64,000 nucleotides of DNA from Pediococcus cellicola (GCF_001438655.1 NZ_JQBR01000008.1:47850-111849); one strand, 5' to 3'. Numbered from the stretch's first letter, positions 26,944 to 37,063 are shown. Translations and numbers: made by a program. The notes: generated by a model not told the origin, from the sequence alone.

Positions 26944-28413
<1,470 letters not shown>

Positions 28414-28466
28414 TTTCAAAATTTTAAAGCAGTCAACCAAAGTATGGCTGGCTGTTTTTTTCTTTT

Positions 28467-28478
28467 GAAACATGTTCC
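28467..28478. promoter_or_regulatory. GAAACATGTTCC operator-like site before the RpiR gene
   Basis: This near-palindrome shares its GAAACATGTT core with sites before the IIB and IIC genes and lies 55 bp upstream of the RpiR start, consistent with autoregulation. Confidence 0.55.
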
Positions 28479-28532
28479 AAGAACCTGTGAAAGTGTTATG
28501 GTAAAGGTATCCTCAAAAAGAAGGTGCAAAGG

Positions 28533-29297
28533 ATGTTTCCGTATGAAAGAGTTAAATTATTAAATCAGTTGGAACTAAGCATCTATAAATACATCATTGC
28601 TCATCCAGTAGAAGTCGAAAGTATGACGATTCGCCAGTTAGCGAAAAAAAGTCATGTTTCACCAACCACAATCTTACGTTTTTTACGTAAAATGGATTTT
28701 GATGGTTACTCAGAATTTAAGTACGCCTTGAAGCGCCAGCAAAAAATGGCCACCAAACAGCCAGATGAACAACCAACGTTACCTATGAGTCAATTTTTTG
28801 ATCAGGTAAATGATGAACATTTTCTTGACAAAATTAAGCAGGCTGCCGATTTTATTATTGCAGCAGATACCAGTTTGTTATTTGGGTTGGGGACGAGTGG
28901 CAGCTTAGCTCAGTATGGGGCCCGCTTACTTGCCAATTATGGTATTTACACGCTAAGTATTACAGATCCTTTTCAACCGAAACCCTTGGCACGTAGAGAT
29001 TTTTCGGACACGTTGTTAATCTTGCTTTCCGTTTCGGGTGAGACACCACAAGTTTTGCAGCAAGCTAAGTTTTATCAAGAAAATGGTGCGAAAACAATGG
29101 GGATTACAGCAAATCGCTATTCCACACTGGCACAACTAGTGGACTTTAATATCTCATATAACGTGCCAGAAGTGCGAATGGCAGATTTAAATCTGACTTC
29201 GCAAATTCCCGTCGTGTTTTTATTAGAACAAATTGGCATTAAAGCACATAAGGATCTTTTAAAGGCTTCACAAGTTCAAAAAGATTCCATTTTTTAA
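28533..29297 (+). CDS. RpiR/MurR-family regulator
   Basis: This 254-residue transcription factor has an N-terminal helix-turn-helix (SHVSPTTILRFLRKMDFDGYSEF, about residues 44-66, described here in part as SHVSPTTILRFLRKM) and a C-terminal SIS domain that binds phosphosugars (LFGLGTSGS near residue 110 and LLSVSGETPQ near 170). The start is the ATG at 28533, 8 bp after AAGAAGG. It lies between the glucosidase and IIC genes. It is the likeliest protein to bind the AAACATGTTT palindromes found before itself, the IIB and the IIC genes. Confidence 0.9.
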   Translation: MFPYERVKLLNQLELSIYKYIIAHPVEVESMTIRQLAKKSHVSPTTILRFLRKMDFDGYSEFKYALKRQQKMATKQPDEQPTLPMSQFFDQVNDEHFLDKIKQAADFIIAADTSLLFGLGTSGSLAQYGARLLANYGIYTLSITDPFQPKPLARRDFSDTLLILLSVSGETPQVLQQAKFYQENGAKTMGITANRYSTLAQLVDFNISYNVPEVRMADLNLTSQIPVVFLLEQIGIKAHKDLLKASQVQKDSIF

Positions 29298-29396
29298 AAA
29301 TTATTCTGGTTTTTTTAATCGGACTATACCAATAATGTGAAGATCAAGTGCGTAGTTTATACAAGACAATTCTAAAGATAGACCAATTAGTACCAT

Positions 29397-29425
29397 GAAA
29401 CATGTTTCGTTTTGAAACATGTTTT
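29397..29425. promoter_or_regulatory. Tandem AAACATGTTT operators before PTS IIC
   Basis: GAAACATGTTTC (29397-29408, perfect palindrome) and GAAACATGTTTT (29414-29425) have centres 17 bp apart, suggesting cooperative binding by the RpiR or GntR regulator. Confidence 0.65.
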
Positions 29426-29497
29426 TTTAAAGAAAAAATTAACTTTTTTTGCCAAAATAGGTAGGCACAAATCTTAAAATGTGCTATATTGTAAATG

Positions 29498-29512
29498 ATG
29501 AAACCGCATACA
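29498..29512. promoter_or_regulatory. cre site (perfect consensus) before PTS IIC
   Basis: ATGAAACCGCATACA matches WTGNAANCGNWNNCA at every fixed position. It lies about 100 bp upstream of the IIC start. Confidence 0.7.
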
Positions 29513-29531
29513 ACACGATTTCAAATAAACG

Positions 29532-29599
29532 TTATCACTTGCAAAGTTATGCTTATTATTTGACAGGTTTTGCTATTTATATATCGTTACAAGTGATAA
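29532..29599 (+). promoter_or_regulatory. Long-spaced inverted repeat in the IIC leader
   Basis: TTATCACTTG (29532-29541) and CAAGTGATAA (29590-29599) are exact inverted repeats flanking a TTGACA (29560) and AT-rich segment, directly before the ribosome site. They could be a two-site operator (looping) or an mRNA stem that hides the start region. Confidence 0.5.
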
Positions 29600-29615
29600 T
29601 TTGGGAGGGTTTTAT

Positions 29616-30938
29616 ATGAGTGAGAAGAAAAACGGCTTCGTGCAAAACACACTGATTCCCTTAGCTGGGAAGATGGCTGCTTCTCGTCATTTGGTTGCTC
29701 TTCGTGATGGATTTGCGCTGGTAATGCCACTAATCATTATCGGTTCAGTCTTCATGATTGTCAGTCAGTTCCCAATTCCGGCATACATCAATTGGATGGG
29801 TTCGGTATTTGGTCCTAACTGGGCAACAGTTGTTGGTTGGGCGACTAACGCAACGTTCAATATTATTGGAATGGTTGCCTGCATTGGTATTTCTTACCAA
29901 TTAGCTAAGTCGTATGATGGTGTTGACGCACTATCAGCAAGTATTATTTCGTTAGGTGCTTTCTTACTAACGATTCCTTTGACCACAGACAAGGCCGGTA
30001 ACGTATTCGTGCCTTTGACAATGTTAGGTTCAATGGGATTGTTCGAAGCCCTATTGGTTGGATTATTCATTACTGATTTTTATGTATGGATGATTCATAA
30101 GAACTGGCAGTTCCATATGCCAGACACTGTGCCACCTGCAGTTGGGAATGCGTTCTCTGCATTAATTCCTGGCTTCATCATTATTGCTTTAGTTTGGTTA
30201 CTTCGGATTGCCGTTGGATTTACTTTCTTCAAGACAATTCCTAATATCATCACAGTTATCTTAGCGAAACCTTTGACAGCCGTTGGTGGTACAATCTGGG
30301 GCGAACTTGTCGCTGAATTCTTTGTTTCCTTCCTCTGGTTATTTGGTATTCATGGTGCCAACGTTGTTGGTGGTATCATGGCGCCAATCTGGTTAGGACA
30401 AATGGGACAAAATGCGGCCGCTGTTAAAGCTAACAAACCTATTCCAAACATTGTTAGTCAACAATTCGTTGATAACTTCGTTCATGCTGGTGGTTCTGGT
30501 GAAACAATTTCCTTAGCCTTAATGATGTTCTTCTTAGCTAAATCAGCTAACTTAAAGGCTATTGGTCGTTTGGCTGCTGCACCTGCAATCTTCAATATTA
30601 ATGAACCTATTATGTTTGGTGTTCCAATTGTTTTGAACCCTGTTATGGCAATTCCATTTATCTTAGTACCTTTAGTAACCGTTGTGATTAGTTACGTTGG
30701 TATGGATACAGGACTTGTTGCACGGACAATGGGTGTTGCGGTTCCTTGGACCACACCGCCAATTATCTCAGGTTGGTTGGCAACTGGACACATTTCTGGT
30801 GCGGTATTGCAATTAGTTAACTTTGTTGTTGGTGGTGCTATTTGGTACCCATTCTTCAAGATTGCTGATCGTCAAGCATTGAAACAAGAAAAAGAAGTTG
30901 CTGATAAAGAAGCTGCAGAAGCTGCTGCAAACAACTAA
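29616..30938 (+). CDS. PTS cellobiose-type EIIC permease
   Basis: This is a 440-residue polytopic IIC permease with family motifs DTVPPAVGNAFSAL near residue 170 and FNINEPIMFGVP near residue 330. The C-terminal tail is rich in Lys, Glu and Ala. The start is the ATG at 29616, 7 bp after GGGAGG. It follows the RpiR gene but has its own promoter region with two operator palindromes and a perfect cre. It is less similar to the other two IIC proteins than they are to each other. It is the natural partner of the IIB and IIA at 26079-26840. Confidence 0.94.
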   Translation: MSEKKNGFVQNTLIPLAGKMAASRHLVALRDGFALVMPLIIIGSVFMIVSQFPIPAYINWMGSVFGPNWATVVGWATNATFNIIGMVACIGISYQLAKSYDGVDALSASIISLGAFLLTIPLTTDKAGNVFVPLTMLGSMGLFEALLVGLFITDFYVWMIHKNWQFHMPDTVPPAVGNAFSALIPGFIIIALVWLLRIAVGFTFFKTIPNIITVILAKPLTAVGGTIWGELVAEFFVSFLWLFGIHGANVVGGIMAPIWLGQMGQNAAAVKANKPIPNIVSQQFVDNFVHAGGSGETISLALMMFFLAKSANLKAIGRLAAAPAIFNINEPIMFGVPIVLNPVMAIPFILVPLVTVVISYVGMDTGLVARTMGVAVPWTTPPIISGWLATGHISGAVLQLVNFVVGGAIWYPFFKIADRQALKQEKEVADKEAAEAAANN

Positions 30939-30958
30939 ACATTCGTTGTTAAACCCAA

Positions 30959-30995
30959 TAAAATCTGTCGAATTCTTTTCGGCAGATTTTTTAGT
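30959..30995 (+). terminator. Terminator after PTS IIC
   Basis: AAAATCTG.CGAA / TTCG.CAGATTTT is followed by TTTT. Confidence 0.85.
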
Positions 30996-31170
30996 AAGAC
31001 AGTATTTAAAAGAACCATGGGATTTGAATGTGAACAAGTCCAAGGATGGTCCATTTAAACACAAGGGTTAAATTCTACAAAAGAATTTAACTGTAGACAC
31101 CTATTAATGCGTATAATTAAAGTAGACAGACATTAAAAGAGAGATTGGTTTCAAAGAGGAGCGGATTACC

Positions 31171-31632
31171 ATGAGTAAACATAAAAAATATCAACCAAGT
31201 GCAGCTGCTGAACGAGCTGCACAAGCTACTGTGGACAAGATCAAGTCAAAAACCAAAACGCAACAAACGACCATTTATGATCTTCCAAAATGGGCGCAAA
31301 ATATTGCCTATAATCGATTTGGCTACAGTGAAGCAGTTTCTTTTATTCCCTTGATTATTGCAGTTTTGGCAACGCCATTTCTAAATAATCGTGTCCCAAT
31401 GGGTGGGGGACTTGTGGTAAGCAAAAATGCCCTGTTTATTGTGCCTTTCGTTAGCTTAATTATCTCTGGGGGTAGTTATGTCAGCATTAAAATTAGGCGA
31501 AAATCGGAACAGGTGAAAGACATTGAACACTTGGCTTGGAATGAGACTTTTGCCTTCCTGGCCAATCTATTGGTGGTATTCATTTGTTCGATAGTACTCA
31601 TCTATCAGCTGTACAGAGCTTTTACAGCTTAA
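31171..31632 (+). CDS. Membrane protein of unknown function
   Basis: This 153-residue protein has a basic, Ala- and Lys-rich N-terminus (about 50 residues) followed by three hydrophobic segments (about 56-73, 85-103 and 130-150). The start has a GAGGAG site. It lies 19 bp before the MupG-like gene and is probably co-transcribed with it. I recognise no family. Confidence 0.75.
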   Translation: MSKHKKYQPSAAAERAAQATVDKIKSKTKTQQTTIYDLPKWAQNIAYNRFGYSEAVSFIPLIIAVLATPFLNNRVPMGGGLVVSKNALFIVPFVSLIISGGSYVSIKIRRKSEQVKDIEHLAWNETFAFLANLLVVFICSIVLIYQLYRAFTA

Positions 31633-31651
31633 TATTCAAGGAGGAACTATT

Positions 31652-32737
31652 TTGGGAAGATTAGGAATTTCATTATATCCAGAACACTCAACATTTGAAA
31701 AGGACAAAGCCTATTTAGACTTAGCTCATAAATATGGTTATACACGAGTTTTCACGTCACTTTTGCAAATTAATGGTGACCAAGAAGCAGTTGTGGCTAA
31801 CTTCAAGAAGATTGTGCAATATGCTAAATCACTTGATTTCAAAGTGATGGTTGATATGAACCCATCTTTATTTAAACAGCTCGGGGTCACCTATGATGAT
31901 TTGTCATTTTTTGATGATCTCGGTGCTTGGGGTCTACGTTTGGATGAAGGATTTACGGGAATGGAAGAGGCCCGTATGACACGTAATCCTTACGGCATTA
32001 AGATTGAAGTGAATATGAGTAACGGCACACGTTATTTAGAAAACATTTTGAGTTTTGCACCCGACAAACAAAATTTATTGGGTTGTCATAATTTTTATCC
32101 ACAGGAATATACAGGACTGGGTGAAGAATTCTTTACAAAATGTTCTGAGCTGTTCCGTCAACACAATATCAATACCGCTGCCTTTGTCAGTTCAAAAGTG
32201 GCTGGTTTCGGTCCTTGGCCAATTCAAGATGGCTTGCCAACGATTGAAGATGATCGTCATTTGCCAATTGCAACTCAAGTGCAGCACTTACTATTGACCG
32301 GTCTGATTGACGATGTATTGATTGGCAATGCCTATGCTTCAGAAGAAGAGCTTAGGGCGGCTTCTGAGACGTTCTTTGGCCGATATCCGGTATTGCATGC
32401 TGATTTTGTGGACGACCTGACAACTAACGAGAAATTGGTTGCTTTGGGCAAGCCACACTTGTATCGTGGGGATGCTTCGGATTATCTCTTGCGGGACACC
32501 ATGCCACGTGTTTGGTACAAGGATAAAGAAATTCCTGCACATCATGCAAAAGCAGACTTTAAACGTGGTGATATCATTGTGGTGAATGATGATTATAGTC
32601 GCTACAAGGGTGAATTACAGATTGCGTTGAAGGCTTTCCCAAATGATGGCCGTCGTAATGTTGTGGGTCACTTGACCGACGATGATTTATTCCTTTTGGA
32701 TTACATTAAACCATGGAGTACATTTGAATTGAAATAA
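31652..32737 (+). CDS. MupG-like (DUF871) TIM-barrel protein
   Basis: This 361-residue cytoplasmic protein of the DUF871 family is typified by Staphylococcus aureus MupG, a 6-phospho-N-acetylmuramidase. The opening LGISLYPEHSTFEKDKAYL and the HNFYPQEYTGL segment near residue 145 are typical. It starts at TTG, 8 bp after AAGGAGG. Several family members sit beside cellobiose-type PTS genes and RpiR regulators, as here. The substrate may be a phosphorylated disaccharide other than the peptidoglycan one, because no murP or murQ is nearby. Confidence 0.88.
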   Translation: MGRLGISLYPEHSTFEKDKAYLDLAHKYGYTRVFTSLLQINGDQEAVVANFKKIVQYAKSLDFKVMVDMNPSLFKQLGVTYDDLSFFDDLGAWGLRLDEGFTGMEEARMTRNPYGIKIEVNMSNGTRYLENILSFAPDKQNLLGCHNFYPQEYTGLGEEFFTKCSELFRQHNINTAAFVSSKVAGFGPWPIQDGLPTIEDDRHLPIATQVQHLLLTGLIDDVLIGNAYASEEELRAASETFFGRYPVLHADFVDDLTTNEKLVALGKPHLYRGDASDYLLRDTMPRVWYKDKEIPAHHAKADFKRGDIIVVNDDYSRYKGELQIALKAFPNDGRRNVVGHLTDDDLFLLDYIKPWSTFELK

Positions 32738-32746
32738 GGTTTTGAA

Positions 32747-32776
32747 GGCAGACTTTGCAAGAGGTCTGTTTTTTTA
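32747..32776 (+). terminator. Terminator after the MupG-like gene
   Basis: CAGAC / GTCTG is followed by a run of T. A further hairpin, AATATCAGA / TCTGATATT (32822-32846), follows without a T run. Confidence 0.75.
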
Positions 32777-32874
32777 ACACGTTTCGGCAATAAAGTGCGA
32801 AATTAATTGAGCGAAAATAAAAATATCAGATGTAGTGTCTGATATTAAATTAATGTAGGTTGTGAGTAAAATGT

Positions 32875-32918
32875 AAACCTTATGTTTCTGATTTCTTTGG
32901 AAACATAAGGTTTATTTT
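32875..32918. terminator. 14-bp perfect hairpin before the paralogue cluster
   Basis: AAACCTTATGTTTC / GAAACATAAGGTTT (32875-32888 with 32900-32913) is followed by ATTTTAG. It insulates the next cluster from upstream transcription. Confidence 0.65.
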
Positions 32919-32926
32919 AGTAATTA

Positions 32927-32985
32927 TTGCTATTTTTAAAAAATGGTGCTATGATATCGGTGTGATATCAAGAAAGCGGTTTCTT
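32927..32985 (+). promoter_or_regulatory. Promoter with cre-like operator for the paralogue cluster
   Basis: TTGCTA (32927-32932), a 17-bp spacer and TATGAT (32950-32955) form the promoter. The 16-bp element AAGAAAGCGGTTTCTT (32970-32985), with 6-bp inverted arms, lies just downstream of the -10, a typical repressor position. It shares GAAAGCGGTTTC with the box before the orphan paralogue at 18.6 kb. It has two mismatches to the cre consensus. Confidence 0.65.
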
Positions 32986-33007
32986 TTTATTTGAGAGGGT
33001 GATTTTT

Positions 33008-33574
33008 ATGTATGAGATTCCAAGTTCAGCATTTGAATCTATTAACGACTATGGGAATGATAAGGAAAAGGCAGTGTTACATGTCTTTACACCAATGCGG
33101 ATCTCAGTTGATGGGAAAATTTTTCCGCAGCTTCCGAAAAAAGATCATGGGGCCTTGAAAAAATTTTCTAAAAAAGCTGCCGTCATAAATAATCCAGCTT
33201 TAATTGAGTTTACAAATGATGAAATTAAAATCCATGATGAGCAGGGAAACGTTATTCGCACAGAAAAAATTGATATGGTTGATTTTGTTCAATTCGGAGC
33301 GCTCCGAACGTTTATGGTATTTCCAGCGTACACATTTGCGATGACCATGGTTATTGGCGTGCATGATCAGCACTATTATGTTGTGAATCCGAACTTTACG
33401 CCGTTTCAACTTTTAACGCCAATTTTAAAGCAGCATTCGGTCACAATTGAAGATCCATTTGATATCGCCAAGTTACCAAGTAATGAACAACGAGAAGATT
33501 ACTTTGGTAATTCCTATGAACAGAAAATTAAGGGTACGAATTATCCGCTGTCATTAGAATGGTGGCCATTCTGA
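33008..33574 (+). CDS. Unknown protein, paralogue family A member 1
   Basis: This 188-residue soluble protein starts at the ATG at 33008, 8 bp after GAGAGGG. I do not recognise the family. Visible landmarks are TPMRISVDGKIFP near residue 29, a central strand-rich region ending YYVVNPNF, and EDPFDIAKLPSNEQREDYF near residue 147. The alternation of strands followed by a terminal helical part suggests, but does not prove, a pleckstrin-homology-like fold. It is very similar to the protein at 33898-34461 and more distantly to the one at 36117-36704. It is the first gene of an eight-gene co-directional cluster. Confidence 0.8.
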   Translation: MYEIPSSAFESINDYGNDKEKAVLHVFTPMRISVDGKIFPQLPKKDHGALKKFSKKAAVINNPALIEFTNDEIKIHDEQGNVIRTEKIDMVDFVQFGALRTFMVFPAYTFAMTMVIGVHDQHYYVVNPNFTPFQLLTPILKQHSVTIEDPFDIAKLPSNEQREDYFGNSYEQKIKGTNYPLSLEWWPF

Positions 33575-33616
33575 CCTAGAGTCGTGGAAAAATACATGCG
33601 TTGGGGGATGCGCGTA

Positions 33617-33820
33617 ATGTTATCAGAAAGATTAGCCGGTGTATTGGTTTTATTGTTAGCCGCATGGCAATTTTACAGTTTTAAAAAGGCGGTTCAGGCC
33701 TTTAAAGCTCATGCTGGTAGCAATAACAATGTATTTGTGGGGTACGGTTTATGGTTTGGCCTGTTCTTTGGCCTGATCCTTTTGTTTATAGGGGGAGCGT
33801 TACTTCTGGCTTTGGTTTAA
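33617..33820 (+). CDS. Small two-helix membrane protein
   Basis: This 67-residue protein has two transmembrane helices (about 5-20 and 45-66) separated by a polar loop. I use the ATG at 33617 because a GGGGGAT ribosome site precedes it. GTG and ATG codons upstream in frame lack one. It lies 42 bp after the first family A gene and 77 bp before the second. Function unknown. Confidence 0.7.
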   Translation: MLSERLAGVLVLLLAAWQFYSFKKAVQAFKAHAGSNNNVFVGYGLWFGLFFGLILLFIGGALLLALV

Positions 33821-33897
33821 AAGGCACTTATTTTGGAAGAAATATCAAGGGGTTTTATTTTGAAAATGATTTAGTCAATTTCAAAGAAGGCTTTAAT

Positions 33898-34461
33898 ATG
33901 TATAAGATTCCAGCTTCGGTATTTGAATCTATTAATGATTACGGCAATGATAAAGAAAAATCGGTATTACACGTTTTGACACCGATGCGAATTTCAGTTA
34001 ATAATGAATTTTTCCCTCGTATTCCAAAAAAGAATCATAAAGCCGTCAGAACGGCTTTGGGACTTACTAAGCCAGCCACAATTGAATTTACAGATGATGA
34101 AATGATGGTGCATGACAAACAAGGCAACGTGGCTAGGACTGAAAAAATGAGTGACTTTAACTTTGTTCAGTTTGGTGCAATTCGGACAATGCCAATTGCG
34201 CCTCCTGCATATACGTATTCTATGACGATGGTTATTGGTGTTCAAGAGCGGTTCTACTATGTGCTGAATCCAAACTTTATGGTATTTCAACGCTTGTCAC
34301 CCCTTTTGAAGCAACAGGGAGTTACTGTTGAGGATCCTTTTGACATCGCCTCATTACCCAGCAATGAAGAACGTGAAAATTATTTTAATAAGTTCTATGT
34401 TGAACGAATCAAAGGTACTAATTATCCATTGCAGTTAAAATGGATGCCATTTTTGATATAA
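33898..34461 (+). CDS. Unknown protein, paralogue family A member 2
   Basis: This 187-residue protein is a close paralogue of the 33008 product. It shares FESINDYGNDKEK near residue 9, LTPMRISVNN near 28, VLNPNF and EDPFDIASLPSNEERENYF. The start is the ATG at 33898 with AAGAAGG upstream. The open frame continues 49 codons further upstream but overlaps the preceding small gene and is not supported by the paralogue. The duplication and intervening membrane gene suggest the cluster grew by tandem copying. Confidence 0.8.
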   Translation: MYKIPASVFESINDYGNDKEKSVLHVLTPMRISVNNEFFPRIPKKNHKAVRTALGLTKPATIEFTDDEMMVHDKQGNVARTEKMSDFNFVQFGAIRTMPIAPPAYTYSMTMVIGVQERFYYVLNPNFMVFQRLSPLLKQQGVTVEDPFDIASLPSNEERENYFNKFYVERIKGTNYPLQLKWMPFLI

Positions 34462-34492
34462 AAGCGAGCAAGAAATTTTGGGGGAGTAAGTA

Positions 34493-35710
34493 ATGATCAA
34501 TAATTTATCCGTAAAATATGTACGTGTGTTAAAGCAGTGGTATATTTGGCAACTGATTGTGTTGTTTGTTGCGTTTTGTCTGAGTTTCTTTTGGGAGCCA
34601 TTTGGATCAACACGATTTGTAGAAGTAGCTTTTGGTGCCTTGGTGGTGATCTTGGGAGTTGGCATACCTTTTGAAAAGCCGCTCAAGTCAAATCAAAAGG
34701 TAAAAAAGGTACTTAGAAAATGTAACTATATTTTCCAATCAGTAGGACAATTTTTTTTGCTACCGCTGGGTTTAGCCGCAATTACTTTAATCTTGCATAA
34801 AGTTTTATTATTGAATTACCCCATATTAGCGATCTTGGCTATGTTGTATGTTTTAGTAATGTATTTGCCTGCAACGTACTATGTGCTCGTAAATATTCAG
34901 TCCTATATTGGCAGAGTTCTCTTAATTACAATTATTGTATTTGAAACAATTGGGACGGGATCAGTACTATCACTCATGTATACCAGACCTAGAGAAATTG
35001 GATCCGTGCTACAAACGATTGACATGAGTGGCATTGTGAATGCGCTCGCGTTTATACTTACCATTGGTTTCTTGATGTATCTATGGGGCTTTAAACAACC
35101 GGGCTGGCGTATTTCACGGAATGCCAACTGGCTGGTCGTGGGTTTGTTGGTTGTGACTTTGGTGGCCTTGATCATCTGGAATGGTTTTGGGGATGGTGAC
35201 AAGTTATCGACTATTTTCACGAGCTTTGATTTTACTTGGGGGCACTTTAACTTAAAAATTGTATTGCAGGCTTTAGAGACTATTAGTGAAGAGTGGGCCT
35301 TTCGTTTTGCAGTCCTATTTTTAAGTTTGAAAGCGTTTAGTCACCGGAAAAATCAGTACGTTTGGGTCATTTTAATTAATGGTTTGCTCTTCGGTCTGTG
35401 GCATTCAGCCAACTTACTTGCAGGACAATCGGTTAGTGCCACGTTGAATCAGATGCTATTTGCAGCTGGTGGCGGTGTTATCCTTTCAGCCGCATATCTT
35501 TATACGCAAAGTCTTGCGGTGCCAATGATTAGTCATTTCTTCCTAGATGTGCTTGCTTTTTCTAATATGAATGGCAGCTTATTGATGGAAGCACCAGACG
35601 GTGTGGAATGGGTTGCAACTTGGATTGTGGTCATTGTCCTTGTCATCGTTGGTTTGTTTGCAGTCACGGGAAAGCGAAAGCAAAGTATTCAGAAGTCGCT
35701 TGCGGATTAA
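34493..35710 (+). CDS. CPBP-family intramembrane metalloprotease (Abi/CAAX-type)
   Basis: This 405-residue polytopic membrane protein has about ten hydrophobic segments. The CPBP motifs are visible in the C-terminal half: EEWAFR (EExxxR) near residue 265, FGLWH (FxxxH) near 302 and HFFLD near 346. Such proteins include CAAX-prenyl-type proteases and bacteriocin self-immunity proteins in lactic acid bacteria. Bacteriocin-linked versions are usually about 220-250 residues, so this is a long form. It starts 31 bp after a family A gene with a GGGGGAG site and is surrounded by unknown paralogues. Confidence 0.88.
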   Translation: MINNLSVKYVRVLKQWYIWQLIVLFVAFCLSFFWEPFGSTRFVEVAFGALVVILGVGIPFEKPLKSNQKVKKVLRKCNYIFQSVGQFFLLPLGLAAITLILHKVLLLNYPILAILAMLYVLVMYLPATYYVLVNIQSYIGRVLLITIIVFETIGTGSVLSLMYTRPREIGSVLQTIDMSGIVNALAFILTIGFLMYLWGFKQPGWRISRNANWLVVGLLVVTLVALIIWNGFGDGDKLSTIFTSFDFTWGHFNLKIVLQALETISEEWAFRFAVLFLSLKAFSHRKNQYVWVILINGLLFGLWHSANLLAGQSVSATLNQMLFAAGGGVILSAAYLYTQSLAVPMISHFFLDVLAFSNMNGSLLMEAPDGVEWVATWIVVIVLVIVGLFAVTGKRKQSIQKSLAD

Positions 35711-35748
35711 GAGTCAAACGAAGCTAACTAAAAATAGAGATGAGTGTT

Positions 35749-36060
35749 ATGGACAAAATAAAAGGTTATTTTCAAAAAATGAGTGTTCTGAAAAGAAAAT
35801 GGCAATGGTATCGAATCGAATTTAGAGAACCGGTTAAATTTAATCCCAGAGATTATTTAAAATTACAAGTCCTTGGTAGATGGTGGAAAGACCCCGATAA
35901 AAATGTATATATTTTGGCCGTTCCAGGGAGTGCTAAAATTCAAAATGTTGATCAAGTGCAAGAAATAATTACGCAGGTATTAAGTGAGCAAAAATATGTG
36001 CCAAAAGAATATTTGTTGACACATGTGCCTAATGTACCGTTTACTTACACACCCTTCTAA
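35749..36060 (+). CDS. Unknown small protein, paralogue family B member 1
   Basis: This protein of about 103 residues has a basic helical N-terminus (KIKGYFQKMSVLKRKW), then a compact domain with the pattern RIEF..PVKFNP, LQVLGRWW, a strand ILAVPGS, a helix and a late strand YLLTHVP. The same skeleton occurs in the proteins at 36731, 37096 and 18230. An ATG at 35740 is possible, but the GATGAG before 35749 fits better. There is no signal peptide or membrane helix. Function unknown. Confidence 0.72.
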   Translation: MDKIKGYFQKMSVLKRKWQWYRIEFREPVKFNPRDYLKLQVLGRWWKDPDKNVYILAVPGSAKIQNVDQVQEIITQVLSEQKYVPKEYLLTHVPNVPFTYTPF

Positions 36061-36116
36061 CGGAGAAGTAAAAGAGTTGAATTCAAGGATGTATCAAGAT
36101 TAAGAAGATGAATAAC

Positions 36117-36704
36117 ATGCATAAAATTGCTAAAGAAGCGTTTGAAAATGCAAGTTTGTATTTATCGGGTGCGAGTGATGCTTATCGTAAAGGATTGACA
36201 CCAGTAAGAATTTCAGTGAATGGCGTGGACTATGAAGCAGGACACCCAAAACTGAAAAATGCGGTTAGAGCGGTCTTGGGGGAACCAAAGCCGTTAAGCG
36301 TTGAATTTGCGAACGGTAAGATGCAAATAAGTAATCATAAAAATACGGTTATTGAAACGGAGTCCATTCAAAAAATTTCCTATATGCAAATTGGTCTCGT
36401 ACGGACAATAGGAATACTTGCAGCGTTACCGCATTACTATTATGAGTTGGCGATAATCATCAGCATAAAAGATAACCAATATTATTTTTTGAATGCCAAC
36501 TATCACGTTTTTGATGAACTAAAACAATTAATGAAAGAAAATAATGTGAGTTTTGAAGATCCATTTGTGCTGACGAAGATGCCTGATGACCCTGAAAAAA
36601 AGTATAAATATTTTGAAACACAATTCAATGATTTGGCGCCTGCAGCAGGATATCCACAACAATTAAACACGGTTAGTGGTAATAAATTAAAACTTGGGAT
36701 ATAA
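36117..36704 (+). CDS. Unknown protein, paralogue family A member 3
   Basis: This 195-residue protein is a divergent relative of the 33008 and 33898 products. It keeps LTPVRISVNGVDY near residue 28, VEFANGKMQI, a YYFLNANYHVF segment and EDPFVLTKMP near residue 150. The start at 36117 is supported by the preceding AGAAG and by alignment of M..I...AFE with family A member 1. An ATG at 36108 abuts the ribosome site. It sits between two family B genes. Confidence 0.75.
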   Translation: MHKIAKEAFENASLYLSGASDAYRKGLTPVRISVNGVDYEAGHPKLKNAVRAVLGEPKPLSVEFANGKMQISNHKNTVIETESIQKISYMQIGLVRTIGILAALPHYYYELAIIISIKDNQYYFLNANYHVFDELKQLMKENNVSFEDPFVLTKMPDDPEKKYKYFETQFNDLAPAAGYPQQLNTVSGNKLKLGI

Positions 36705-36730
36705 AATATCAAGCAAAAGGAGTGCGTATT

Positions 36731-37063
36731 TTGACACTTAAACATAAAATTCAAGAATATCAAAAAGAGTCGAAGGAATTGGGAGCTGCCTGGCGCTGGA
36801 TCAGAATTCAATTTGATACAAGGGTAAGTTTTGATCCGACTGAAGACTCAGTTTTAGCTGCTGTCGGGAAATGGTATATTAGTCCAGATCAAAAAATGTT
36901 GATTGTGGCGATTAAAGGAGATTTGGCTAAAGAAAAAAGTATGACGAAAGCAACCCAAATCATTAACAATGAATTTTTGAAACTTGGACAAGCTACTAAT
37001 AAGTATCAGTTAAAAATCGTACCAACGATTAGTCCGATGGCTTTAGTTAATTGGGCAGGTTAA
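36731..37063 (+). CDS. Unknown small protein, paralogue family B member 2
   Basis: This 110-residue protein probably starts at the TTG at 36731, 8 bp after AAAAGGAG. The GTG at 36722 lies inside the ribosome site. It has a charged N-terminal helix followed by the family B pattern WRWIRIQF, SFDP, LAAVGKWY, a hydrophobic strand MLIVAIKG, a helix and YQLKIVP. Soluble. Function unknown. It lies 26 bp after family A member 3. Confidence 0.72.
   Translation: MTLKHKIQEYQKESKELGAAWRWIRIQFDTRVSFDPTEDSVLAAVGKWYISPDQKMLIVAIKGDLAKEKSMTKATQIINNEFLKLGQATNKYQLKIVPTISPMALVNWAG

Noticed and set aside
33751..33897. 49-codon upstream extension of family A member 2
   Set aside because: It overlaps the preceding small membrane gene, lacks a ribosome site and is absent from the close paralogue.
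34493..35710. CPBP gene considered as a bacteriocin immunity gene of a bacteriocin locus
   Set aside because: No double-glycine leader peptide, histidine kinase or bacteriocin ABC exporter is nearby, so a bacteriocin locus is not supported.
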